Of a DNA stretch of 64,000 nt, positions 35,901-46,850 are shown one piece after another (within the stretch, counting starts at the first letter, position 1; each line of letters starts with the position of its first letter). The DNA lies in assembly GCF_009905375.1 (NCBI RefSeq), contig NC_133650.1:62189669-62253668 (forward strand). Direction: 5' to 3'. Made by a program: the position numbers and the translations under genes. The notes under the pieces are model-generated. The model was not told the origin of the DNA. It made no database searches and saw only the letters and a list, made by a program, of their open reading frames with translations. This stretch comes from Apium graveolens. Lineage: Eukaryota; Streptophyta; Magnoliopsida; Apiales; Apiaceae.

Positions 35901-37185
35901 AACCACATATCAAAACGAAGCTCGTAACATGAACTATCTAAACATGGCAATGGTCAAAACCTAGCAGGGAGTTCTCGGGTCCTAATGTTATGAACAAAAG
36001 CAGTCTAAAGTAAATCTGACATTACGACGGCTATGTTTACGCGATTTCCAAATTTTTTTACCATTCCAAATCATATCAATCCAACTACCAATCAACAACA
36101 ACTCAAGATACACATCAATGCTACTGATTTCAGTCATAATAAGCTCAAGGATCTCAATCCAATCATATATTATAACATCTCCAAATTCAACTAAACTACT
36201 TAACAATTAAGCTCGAATCATGCTTATCATTCAAATTACTACTCATCCATCCAAAACATCTCCAAACTTCAACATTCAAACTTATTACTAAAGGGTGTGA
36301 AGATTTATACCTTTCTTGGAGGGTGGAAAGTTACTAGGAAGCCTTATGGAGCCTCCTACAAGCTTGCTCACGCTTATTTGGAAGATACTTGTGAACAAGA
36401 GTTGTAGGCCATCTCAATACCTTTCCAACGAGCTATAGAACACAACATTTGAGTGAGTATTGAAGGAGATATGGCAGTTTGATTTTTGCTGGGTTTATTT
36501 TAGCCGAGAGCTTTCTTCTTGAAATGGGAAAGTCAACTTTCAATTTGTATTTGTGTTATGATATTTGTTGGTTGGTTGCTTCCTTTTGTCTTGGAATTAA
36601 ATTAAATTTTTACCATGGTGAAAAATGTGTGGCTCACAATCAACCAACCAATCCTTCCCACTTGTCATGCTTAGGTCATCAAGCTTAGGTCATCTTGTTA
36701 CACTTGTCTTCTTCTTGTTGGTTTGATGACATCATCATCCCTAACCTCCTTGATTAACTCCTAATTGCTTGCCTAATGATCGCTGATCTGTTATACGGTT
36801 CGCTTAACTTTCGTTCTCGTTTATCGTTTGAGGAATCATATCCGGGATCTTATCACTTGGGTTCCCCTAAACCTTCCTCAATATTTTATATTCCTTTTTA
36901 TGATCCCCTCTTAAAATCCTTGAATTTAAATCTTATTTATCCTGTTACCTTATACTCACTTCTTTCTGTATCTGGTGGATTTTTGGGAAAAATCAAAGTG
37001 TTCGGAATTGGATTCTAACGATCTTTACATACACTTATATACCACAAAGAGTACTAATAATATCCCAGATGATCAATAACAGAACCCCTACATAGTGTGG
37101 CATGAAAAGTTTTCTCATTCAGCATAATCTGCAAAATCACTATTCATAAGGGTTTCAAAAATTTCCAAAAATTGGGGTTATTACA
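32990..37185 (-). repeat. Z 5' LTR (4196 bp)
   Basis: Near-identical partner of 23231-27427. It carries the same seven-copy repeat (starting 34760, 34815, 34870, 34926, 34982, 35038, 35094). Differences from its partner in the first 450 bp are about ten scattered substitutions. Confidence 0.92.
34760..35147. repeat. 55-56-bp tandem repeat, seven copies, Z 5' LTR
   Basis: Same unit and copy number as in the other LTR, again followed by the ATCGAATAA/TTATTCGAT hairpin. Equal copy number fits a recent common origin of the LTR pair. Confidence 0.9.
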
Positions 37186-37190
37186 CATTC

Positions 37191-37497
37191 AGTTGCGAGT
37201 GCCCCTTTCCAGTCTACATTACCCCCAATTCCTTACTACCGGTATGAGGCTCTTCTACTGGAGCGTGATTCCTTGTTGGCCCAGATTCGAGAGCTACAAC
37301 ATATCATTAGGACTATAGATGTTGATCGTGGTGTGAGGGAGCTTCGAGAGGAGATTCATGTGACACGGAGGGTTCTTGAGGCTAGGGTACATGGAGCTAC
37401 ATTACCTGACAGAGGCCCTGATGCATTAATGGGCTGGGCTACTGAGGTGATGGAGGACTTTGAGAGGCTGGCAGGACCAGAGTTTCCTTGGAGTTGA
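37191..37497 (+). pseudogene. G extra ORF, 3' part (after Z)
   Basis: Continuation of the frame cut at 23230, ending TGA at 37495-37497. Contains a likely amphipathic/coiled-coil stretch (LLAQIRELQHIIRTIDVDRG, then REEIHVTRRVLEARV) and ends AGPEFPWS. It is followed by 460 bp of non-coding DNA before gag. The coiled coil suggests self-association; the function is not known to me. Confidence 0.65.
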
Positions 37498-37957
37498 GTC
37501 AGAGATCCAGAGACAGAGATGTTGACCAATATTGTGATGGTTATGTAGTATGTATAGTAGTGTGTAGTATGTATCAGTAGACTTTTGGGCTGTATTTATA
37601 GACTAGCTATGCTGACTAGTGAGTAGGTTGTTGTACCCTTTTCCTTTTACTTCCGAAGCGTCTTTACGCTTGTACTACCTAAAACTTTTGGATCTATATA
37701 TATTAGCACCTTTCCTTTTCAGTATTGTCATTCATTTTATTGCACCTATTTTGCTTTACCTTATTTATTGCACCAGTTATACCCCTGTGATACCATGTAC
37801 CCTGTTTTTCATAACTGTTTATATTCTGTAAAGAAGCATGCAATTTACTTAGTTATAACTGTTTTCAAAAAGGAGATATTTCTGTTTTACAAAACTTTTC
37901 TTTCTACAAAGAATTTGGTTTAAAAGCTAAATAAGTTGTTTGATTCTTTACAGAAAA
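37498..37957 (+). other. G spacer between the extra ORF and gag
   Basis: T-rich, no sustained coding. It ends with TTCTTTACAG four bases before the gag ATG, which resembles a 3' splice site and could place gag at the start of a spliced exon. Confidence 0.4.
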
Positions 37958-39110
37958 ATGCCTCCTAGAAGAAATACCCGCACCAACACCCAGAATGAAG
38001 AAACCAACAACAATAATAACAACCAAGATGATACAAACCCGAATGTGAACCCAGGACCTATAGATCCAGCAATAGCCCAGATTCTTCAAATCTCGGCCCA
38101 ACAAACAGTTCACCTGGCACAACAACAATAAAGACAGACCAATCCCCAGGTAACTTTCAAAACTTTTCAAGAAATAAACCCACCAGAATTCAAGGGATCC
38201 CTAGAGCCGATTGAAGCAAATGTTTGGTTAAAGGAAATAGAGAAGGCATTTGCCTTAGTGAAAGTAAAGGAAGAACAGAAGGTTGAGTTTGCAAGTTACT
38301 ATCTGAAGAATAAGGCCACCTATTGGTGGGAGATGGTGAAGACATTGGAAGGTACAGATGTTATTACTTGGGAAAGGTTTAAGAAATTGTGTTTTAGAAA
38401 AGTATTTTCCTCAGTTTATCCAGGATCAGATGGAGTTGAAGTTTTTAGAACTAAAGCAAGGAAACATGTCGGTGACAGATTATGAGAGCAAGTTTGAGGA
38501 ATTGTCAAGGTATGTTCCGTCGTATGTGGATACTGACAGGAAGAAGGCTAAAAGATTCCAGCAAGGTTTGAAACCATGGATCACAGGGAAGGTAGCCATT
38601 TTTGAATTGGATACCTATGCAGGAGTGGTACAGAAGACTATGATTGTAGAGACATAGAGTGAGATGTCCCAGAAGGAAAAGGAAAGCAAGGAAAGGAAAT
38701 TTGAAGGGAATGAAGGTCAGTCACAACCAGGGATGTTTCCAAATTTTAAGAAGGGCAAGTTTCAGCAAGGGAGGAATTTTAATTTCAGGAGACAAAATGC
38801 AAGCGACGGAAGCCAGGGCAATCGTCCAGTTAATGCAAATCAGCCAAATCAGTTGAGATTAACTTTTCCAGATTGTCAAGTATGTGGGAAGAAGCACAGA
38901 GGGAGTTTGTAATAAGTTGAATGTAGTTTGTTTCAAGTGCAATCAGAAAGGGCACTATTCAATGGAGTGCCGAAATCAGCCAGCAAATAAGGATTAGCCT
39001 ATCCGGAATCCAGCAGTGAAGGTTCCAGCCATTGGATTTATGTGCTTTAAATGTGGGAAACCAGGACACATAGCCAGGGATTGCAAGACACCAGCCCCAG
39101 TCAGTAATGT
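37958..39110 (+). pseudogene. gag: G gag with three zinc knuckles
   Basis: ATG at 37958 (MPPRRNTRTN), an Asn/Gln-rich N-terminus, then the retrotransposon Gag domain (FKGSLEPIEANVWLKEIEKA, later YYLKNKATYWWE). Breaks: TAA at 38129 (Gln position), a frameshift near 38390, TAG at 38655, and a stop pair near 38910 in the first knuckle (CQVCGKKHRG). Knuckle 2 CFKCNQKGHYSMEC (about 38934-38975) and knuckle 3 CFKCGKPGHIARDC (39046-39087) are readable. Gag and pol appear to have been one long frame, as in chromoviruses. Confidence 0.88.
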
Positions 39111-42100
39111 ATTGAGGATTATGGGATCTACCCCAGCAGTGAATGAGACTCCAAGGGCTAGAGTTTTTAACATGTCTGTGAAGGATGCTATCCAGGATAC
39201 GGATGTCGTGACAGGTACGCTTAACGTGAATTCCTTATGTGCCAAAGTGTTAATAGATTCGGGAGCAACTCGATCGTTTATTTAACAAGATTTTGTTAGT
39301 AAGTTAAATTGTCCAGTTGAGTATTTAAATGAAATAATGACTGTGGAATTAGCAAATCAAGAACGTGTAACTGTTAATCAAGTTTGTGGGAATTATGAGA
39401 TTGAGATTTCTGGTAGTAAGTTTTGTGTAGATTTGATACCATTTAAGTTAGGAGAATTTGAAGTTATCTTAGGAATGGATTGGTTATCTAAGCACGATGC
39501 CCAGATAGATTGTCAAAATAAGAAGGTAATGGTGAAAACGCCAGACGAAAGAATAGTAACGTTCAAGGGCCAGAAACAAGTAAAGAAGTTCTTAACAATG
39601 ATTCAAGCCAAGAAGTTACTACGACAATGATGCGAGCATTTCGTGGCATATGTGATTGATAGGAGTCAGGAGCCAGCAAAACTTGAAGATATTCCAGTAG
39701 TGAATGAATTTCCAGACATATTTCCCGACGAATTACCAGGACTTCCTCCAGATAGAGAAATTGAGTTTATAATCGACTTAGCACCTGGAACAGAACCGGT
39801 ATCGAAGGCCCCATATAGAATGGCGCCTGTTGAGATGAAAGAGCTAGCAAAGCAATTGCAAGAGCTGTTAGAAAAAGGAGTAATCAGACCCAGTGTGTCA
39901 CCGTGGGGAGCCCCGGTATTATTTGTCAAAAAGAAAGATGGAAGCATGAGACTGTGCATCGACTATAGGGAGCTCAACAACTTACAATCAAGAACAAGTA
40001 TCCGTTACCCAAAATTGACGATCTGTTTAATCAACTGAAAGGAGCCAAGTTTTTCTCCAAAATTGATTTAAGATCGGGATATCATCAACTGAAGATCAAG
40101 CCAGAAGATATACCAAAGACAGCTTTCAGAACAAGGTATGGACATTATGAATTTTTAGTGATGTCTTTTGGATTGACCAATGCCCCGGCAGCATTTAAGG
40201 ACCTGATGAACAGAATTTTCAAGTAGTATTTGGACAAGTTCGTTATTGTGTTTATAGACGATATTTTGATTTATTCAAAGGCAGAAGGGGATCATGCGGA
40301 ACATCTGAGAACAGCTTTGGAGATTTTAAGGAAAAAGAAGTTATATGCTAAATTCTCGAAGTGTGAGTTTTGGCTACAGGAAGTTCAGTTCCTAGGACAC
40401 ATAGTCAGTAACGAAGGGATCAAAGTGGACCCAGCAAAGATTGAGGCAATTACAAATTGGGAAAAACCGAGAACACCCACCGAGGTAAGAAGTTTCTTGG
40501 GATTAGCGGTATATTATCGTCGATTCGTTCAAAATTTTTCAAGGATTGCAATACCATTGACAAAGCTTACACGAAAGAATGAATAGTTTATATGGAATGA
40601 CAAGTGCGAAGAAAGTTTTCAGAAATTGAAGCAACGATTAATCACATCACCTGTTTTGTCACTTCCAGACGATCAAGGGAATTTCGTAATTTATAGCGAT
40701 GCTTCTCACAAAGGACTAGGATGTGTTCTAATGCAGCACGATAAGGTGATTGCGTATGCGTCAAGGCAATTGAAACCACACGAACATAAATATCCTACTC
40801 ATGATTTAGAGCTAGCAGCCATAGTTTTTGCTTTGAAAATTTGGAGACATTATCTGTATGGAGAAAAGTGCGAGATTTTCACGGATAACAAAAGATTAAT
40901 GTACATATTCACTCAGAAGGAGCTTAATATGAGGCAAAGGAGATGGTTAGAATTGATTAAGGATTACGACTGCTCGATTAATTATCATCCCGGTAAAGCG
41001 AACGTTGTAGCAGATGCGTTAAGTCGGAAGGAAAAGTTAAATATGTTATCAGTGCCTGAAGAGATATATAAGGAATTTCAGAAACTGGAATTGGAGATTA
41101 AAGTTTGCAGGCCTAATGAAGCAAAAGTGTACAGTATGACTTTTCAGCCGGAGTTACTAGAGAAAATAAAGAAGTGTCAGGAAGATGTAATGGATCAAGA
41201 TATAAACCATTTGGTAGGTGAGGAATTGTGCACACAAAAGGATGATCATGGTATTCTTAGGTTTTCTTCAAGAATTTGAATTCCACCGGTGACGGAGCTG
41301 AAGAATGAAATTTTACAGGAAGCTCATAACTCAAGGTATTCAATCCATCCAGGGAGTACCAAAATGTATAGAGATTTAAAGGAAAATTATTGGTGGCCAG
41401 ACATGAAGAGAGAAATTGCGGAATGGGTTAGCAGATGTTATACATGTCAGAGAGTTAAAGCCGCACATCAGAGACCAAGTGGATTGCTACAGCCATTGGA
41501 GATTCCAGAGTGGAAGTGGGAACATATTGCCATGGATTTCATAGTTGGATTACCAAGGACAAGGGCTAATCATGATGCCATTTGGGTTATAGTGGATAGA
41601 CTTACCAAGTCAGCTCATTTTCTGCCTATAAATGAAAGATTTTCGCTCGACAAGTTGGTCCATATGTACCTGAAGGAAATTGTAGTTCGTCATGGAGTTC
41701 CTGTGTCTATCGTATCTGATCGAGACCCAAGGTTTAATTCAAGAATTTGGAAAAGTTTTCAAGAATGTTTGGGAACGAAATTGAATATGAGTACGGCTTA
41801 TCACCCCAGACGGACGACCAAAGTGAAAGAACGATCCAGACAATCGAGGACATTTTGCGTGTTTGTGCTATTGATTTTAAAGGAAGTCGGGACGAGTATT
41901 TACCTCTGGTAGAATTTGCTTATAACAACAGTTATCATGCCAGTATTAGGATGCCACCCTATGAAGCCCTTTATGGACGCAAATACAGATCTCCAGTGTA
42001 TTGGGACGAAGTAGGAGAACGCAAAATACTTGGACCTGAATTGGTACAGCAGACAAAGGAAGTTGTTGAAGTAATCCAGAAAAGATTGATAGCAGCAAAA

Positions 42101-42571
42101 GACCGTCAGAGGAAATATGCAGACCAGTCAATGAAAGACATGGAATTTGAAGAAGGAAACTTGGTATTACTGAAAGTATCACCGTGGAAAGGACTAATGA
42201 GGTTTGGAAAGAAAGGAAAGCTGAGTCCAAGATATGTCGGACCTTTTGAGATTCTAAAGCGCGTTGGCAAAGTAGCTTACGAGTTGGCGTTACCTCCGCA
42301 CATGGATCACATTCACAATATATTTCACATATCAATGCTTAAGAAATATAATCCAGACTCCAGGCATGTAATAGAATATGAGCCAATAGAACTTCAGACA
42401 GATTTGTCATATGTAGAGAGTCCGATAGAGATTCTAGAGGAGAGAGAGAAGGTATTGAGGAATAAAGTAGTAAAGCTAGTAAGAGTGTTATGGAGAAACC
42501 CAAAGGTTGAAGAGTCAACCTGGGAGTTATAAAGTGATATGAAAGAAAAGTACCCTCATGTATTTTCTTAA
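39111..42571 (+). pseudogene. pol: G pol: protease, RT, RNase H, integrase, chromodomain
   Basis: Protease LIDSGATRSFI (39250-39282); then ILGMDWLSKHDAQIDC; RT with [27 protein letters not shown], catalytic FIDDILIYS (40248-40274) and FLGHIVS; RNase H with [15 protein letters not shown] and [14 protein letters not shown]; integrase HHCC zinc finger (H...[12 protein letters not shown]), DFIVGLP, SDRDPRF and AYNNSYHASI; GPY/F module (SPRYVGPFEILKRVGKVAYE); and a chromodomain-like end (RNKVVKLVRVLWRN, EESTWEL). Damage: stops at 39283, 39628, 40224, 40584, 41277 and 42530; frameshifts near 39975 (RT) and 41810 (integrase). The original stop is probably TAA 42569-42571. The chromodomain would steer integration towards heterochromatin (family knowledge). 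Confidence 0.92.
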
Positions 42572-42596
42572 GAGATTCTGAGGACAGAATCCTTTT

Positions 42597-42609
42597 AAGG
42601 GGGGAAGGA
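42597..42609 (+). other. G polypurine tract
   Basis: AAGGGGGGAAGGA directly before the 3' LTR, the expected plus-strand cDNA primer site. Confidence 0.88.
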
Positions 42610-45600
42610 TGTAATATCCGGGATATATCGTGTAATTATTTTTGTTAATAAATAATTATTATATGTGTTCCGTATCTATTCTGTGAATTATGTGTTAAGT
42701 GTTAAATGTGTTTGGATGTTTAAAAATATTATTAATTGAGTATTTTAATTTTTATATGTCCAAAATAAAATATAGATAATTGTCATATCTTCCTAATTAT
42801 TTTTATGTTGATTTATGGATTTATAAGGATCATATGAAATTTATAAAATCTTTTTCCGAGTATTTAAAATCTATTTTATAAAAACGGGAACCAACCGACG
42901 TCATCCGTTGTTACGTTTTTGGAACCCGAAACTCTTTCGAGAACTCCTTCCTAACCTAATTGTAATATTCCAAGCATATTCCATGTTTCGACTTTTTCGA
43001 TCCGGCGTACGGTTTGTCCTGCGCGGGTCCCGGCGTAACATTTTCGATACAATATTTGTTCTGGTAAATCAATAAAACTCGTATTTTCGATAAACGGGAG
43101 CTTTTTATTAAACTATCCCAATTATCACCTCGTAGTACGTGTAACCAGGCACTGAGACCAAGACCGCAGTACAAATTGTACTGATTTGGATAATTGTCTC
43201 CAAAACCGATACCGGTTGGATCAGTTTTTATAAATAAACATACCGTTTTATATCCGGAATGATCCAACGGGATACTGATTTTCCGTAATTATAAATAGCC
43301 TTTTCCCGTATTTTATTTCGTATCAAAATCATTTGCAGCAGTTAATTATATAATTTTCCACAGAAAAACCCTATATTCATATAATCTTCCGAGAATCAAA
43401 CAGAAAAACGAAAGTGTTATTAATCTCTGTTTTCAAAGATCGAGTACTCAATCCAAAGGTCTTGAGGTGTTCTATCAGATTCTGTGTTCCAAATCACTGC
43501 AGAAATCAAGGTTTATTTTCTGAAAATTTATTTATTTTCGAATTATTTTTATTAAAAATATGAATTTTTGTTCGGATGATTGTTTGTATGATTTGATGAT
43601 TGCATGTTGTAGAGCTTGTTTTCCTGATGATTTTCATATGTCATACGTCTGATTTGGAGTTCAATAACATGCTCAAAAGTTTGTTTAATTCTCGAATTTT
43701 AAAATTAGGGTTTATAACCCGTATGAATGTTTTCAATTGAAATTTGGGGCTTTTTGATTTAGGGGTTATTAGATGTTGATTTATAGTGGATTATGTTCCT
43801 TATGAAATTTGCAATCGATTGGTATATAGCTCGTTAACAGAGGATGCTTGAATCGTAGGGATTTGTCTTTATAAATTTTCAATGTTTCGCCGGAAACCGG
43901 CGATGTTCTTGGCCAATTTCTGGCCAACTCTGGGGTTATTAATATGTTTTGATTGCATGAATCGATTCCTGGTTGTCTGTAGATGTGATCGGGAGCTTGT
44001 GGTGAGGTGAGGGTGCCGGAATCGAATTCTCCGGCCACCCCTGTATTTTTCGGCGACGGGGGGTGTAAATTGCAGTTTGATACCTAGACTTTTGGGGACG
44101 ATGAAGTTTGGTCCCTGAAGTTTCCAGAGTTTGCAAATTTAGGATTCCTGTTTTAAAAATATTCAAAAATCATATTTCCTATTTATTTTAATTATAAAAA
44201 TTCGATTTTAATTTCTGAAAATTCTAAAATTATTATTTTAATTCCAAAAATTATTTTTAATTTAAAAATAAATCTGAATTAATTAGTTAATTAATTTGAG
44301 TTAATTTTTAATTGATTAATTGGTCAATTAATTCGAAAATTGATTGATTAATTGATTTAATTAATTATTAATTGATTTTAATTAATTATTTAAATAGATT
44401 TAATTACTTAAAAATGATTTAAAAATTCCGAAAAATAGTTTCGAGCTTTAAAATATTATTTTAAATTATTTTCAAGGCTCGATAATTATTATGAAATTGT
44501 TTTGAAGCCAGAATTGGCCAACCGAACCCTATTTATTACTTCGAAATTGATTCAACGATCTATTTTAATTCCGAAAAATGTTTTAAAAATCATTTTGAAT
44601 ATCCGAAAGCCTATTTATGACCCGAGACTTCTTTGTAAATGATATATCATTGATTATGTGACGTGTTATGTGTTATATGTGACTTGTCGGTTAACTGTCG
44701 GTCTATATATTCGATGTTTACTTATTTATTGCATAACTTTCAATCCGTTAATCGGATTTGGGTAAAACGAAGGGTAGATAGAAGTATGTGCCGAATAGAA
44801 TCGTGTGAGTTAAATATTGATAGATGCTTATGATATGTGAGCAGAAGAGGCAAGGCATAGGAAAGGGAAACAGATAGTCAAGGAGTAAGACAGTGGTGAT
44901 TAAGAGCAAGTGCAGTGTAGTAAGCTAGTACCAGGCAAGTGTTCTGAACTTTCTCGAGATATTGCAGTAATTGATATTCCTGTTGTATATTGCAAGTGCT
45001 TTGAAGCACTGAACCCTAAACCTTGATTCCAGTTATTGATCTTGAGCCGTAAACCTGATTCTTTCTAGACCATTGATTGTTGTATACCCAAATACGAACC
45101 TCAAATATACGATACTACTCCACAAATATATACAAACTAAATATTAAAGATTGAACCAGATTGCTTACACATTCAAACCATTGTATCTTATGCTTTAAAA
45201 GACCAAATCCTTGGAACCCTGAAATGTTGATTCCGTTGTTATCCAATTCTTTCATTACCTAACAGTCAAGCTTTGGAAATGCCATATTGATCTCTACACA
45301 GATTGAAACCATTTTCATTATTGAACGTCCAATGTTGTTAATGATCCTGTTTATTATTTATTACTGCTTATTCTGTTATTCTGGTAGAATTGGATTGTTT
45401 TTATAAAATTATGGACCAGATTCGTGGTCAGACCATATAATGGTCAAGTTAGGCCAATGTGTGCCTTGGATCCAGTAGTTAGAGCAGTGCTGTGTGCTCT
45501 GCTCGAGGTTAGTGCGTGACTGATCAGCAGCCTAACCTTGGTTTTTAAAACGAAAATATAATATCCAATTCTAAATCGTAATCCATTGTTCACTTGATAT

Positions 45601-46053
45601 CATAACCATATTTCCCTGATGATCATTATTCTCATTTTTGTCATTATGACTTGCTGAGCTAGTTAGCTCATTTGTGCGATGTTGTTTATGTTCTTTTTCA
45701 GTTAAGAAGGAACCGGTTGGTACCGAGGATCCCCAGTCCAGCGCGAGAGCTAGGGGTTCAGGTTGATCGAGCTAGGCTAGTAGGCTTCTTTTGGGATAAT
45801 TTAAGTTTGTAAAAGTTTGTTATAATGTTTAATACTCAGTTCTGAGTTTGGAATAGTTGGGATTTGAACGTTTGTAATATAAGTAGGTGTGTTTGGCTTG
45901 TGTGCATACTTTAACCTGTTGCGGTCCGTGGTAGTTGGTAAGTAGGGTCACTGCATATTATTATTATCTTTATCATTGTTATAAGCAGGCTATTAATAAG
46001 GTATGTGTGTGTGTGGACCCCAAACTTCTGACCCGGGTTTGGAGGGCGCCACA
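42610..46053 (+). repeat. G 3' LTR (3444 bp)
   Basis: Partner of 19374-22820, starting TGTAATATCCGGGATATATCG and ending GGAGGGCGCCACA. Splice-like donor at 43510/43511 and acceptor after 45701. The AT-rich block at 44260-44410 differs by small indels from the 5' copy. Confidence 0.93.
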
Positions 46054-46058
46054 AATTG

Positions 46059-46850
46059 TGATGAACAAGCGATAGCCGGAAACCGTTGGTCGGAAAATGA
46101 AGGTCGACAGTGGCGTAAACTTTGACCAGTTTTTCCTGCTTGTTCAGGAAGTGTTTGTGATTTGTGTTTGTACGATACTGTTCCTGGAAGCCAGGGCTTT
46201 GCTTCCTGTTAATTTCAGCCGATTCTGGGTATGGTTTTAGGTGGCCGGAAAAGCTCCAGTCGCCGTTAATGGCGACTGACCGGCGGCAACGGGGAAGACG
46301 ATGGTACCATTTAATACCCCCAGTTTGCCAAAGTTGCAAATTTTATATTGTTGTTTCAAACTATTACAAAAACGAGATTGTTGTTTTAAAATTTTATAAA
46401 AATCGGATTTCTTTTTATAATATTTTCAGAAAATTATTTTAATTATTTAAAAATTCCAAAAATTTATTATTTAATTTCTGAAAATTATTTTTATATAAAA
46501 ATAAATCTTAATTATTTAATTAATTAATTTTAGTTGATAATTAATTATTTAATTAGTCAATTAATTTAAATATTAATTTATTAATTAATTCAATTAGTTA
46601 TTAATTAATTTTAATTGATTATTTAATTGGATTTAATTATTTATTTTTGATATTAAAATCCCAAAAAATAGTCTCGAGCTTTAAAATATTATTTTAAATT
46701 ATTTTCAAAGGTCGATAATTATTATAAAATTATTTTAAAATCAAATTCGGGTGTTCGAACCCTATTATTTAATTATAAAATGATTCGGAGTCCAATTTTA
46801 ATTCCAAAAAATGTTCAAAAATTCGTAATAAATATCCGGAAAATCATTTT
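46059..46850 (+). repeat. Solo LTR X, segment 2
   Basis: Resumes the X LTR after G. From about 46380 it follows the AT-rich block of the G LTR (ATTAATTAATT repeats; then AATAGTCTCGAGCTTTAAAATA). Ends at 46850, where LTR Y inserted (atttt duplicated). The first 300 bp (46059-46340) contains CCGG-rich words (GCCGGAAA) also found in the G LTR. Confidence 0.8.

Larger units (their letters stand above)
23231..37185 (-). mobile_element. Ty3-gypsy element Z nested in G (minus strand, rearranged interior)
   Basis: Two 4.2-kb LTRs (23231-27427, 32990-37185) bound by the perfect duplication cattc (23226-23230, 37186-37190). Minus orientation is fixed by the PBS beside 32990 and the polypurine tract beside 27427. 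The 5.6-kb interior holds a short acidic leader ORF, an RT-end/RNase H piece, a gag remnant, an undecipherable stretch and the integrase C-terminus. Most of RT, protease and the integrase core are missing or unreadable, and gag comes after RNase H, so the copy is non-autonomous. The LTRs differ by roughly 2% over the first 450 bp compared by eye. Confidence 0.92.
19374..46053 (+). mobile_element. Ty3-gypsy chromovirus G, complete, carrying nested element Z
   Basis: Two 3.4-kb LTRs (19374-22820 and 42610-46053) bound by the perfect 5-bp duplication aattg (19369-19373 and 46054-46058). PBS at 22825, extra ORF, gag (37958), pol (to 42571) and polypurine tract at 42597. Protease-RT-RNase H-integrase order with a C-terminal chromodomain-like segment places it in the chromoviruses; long LTRs and the three-knuckle Gag suggest the Tekay/Del clade (inference). 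Without Z (13,955 bp plus one 5-bp TSD) G is about 12.7 kb. The LTRs differ by roughly 2% over the first 440 bp compared by eye, mostly transitions, so the insertion is relatively young. Confidence 0.93.
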
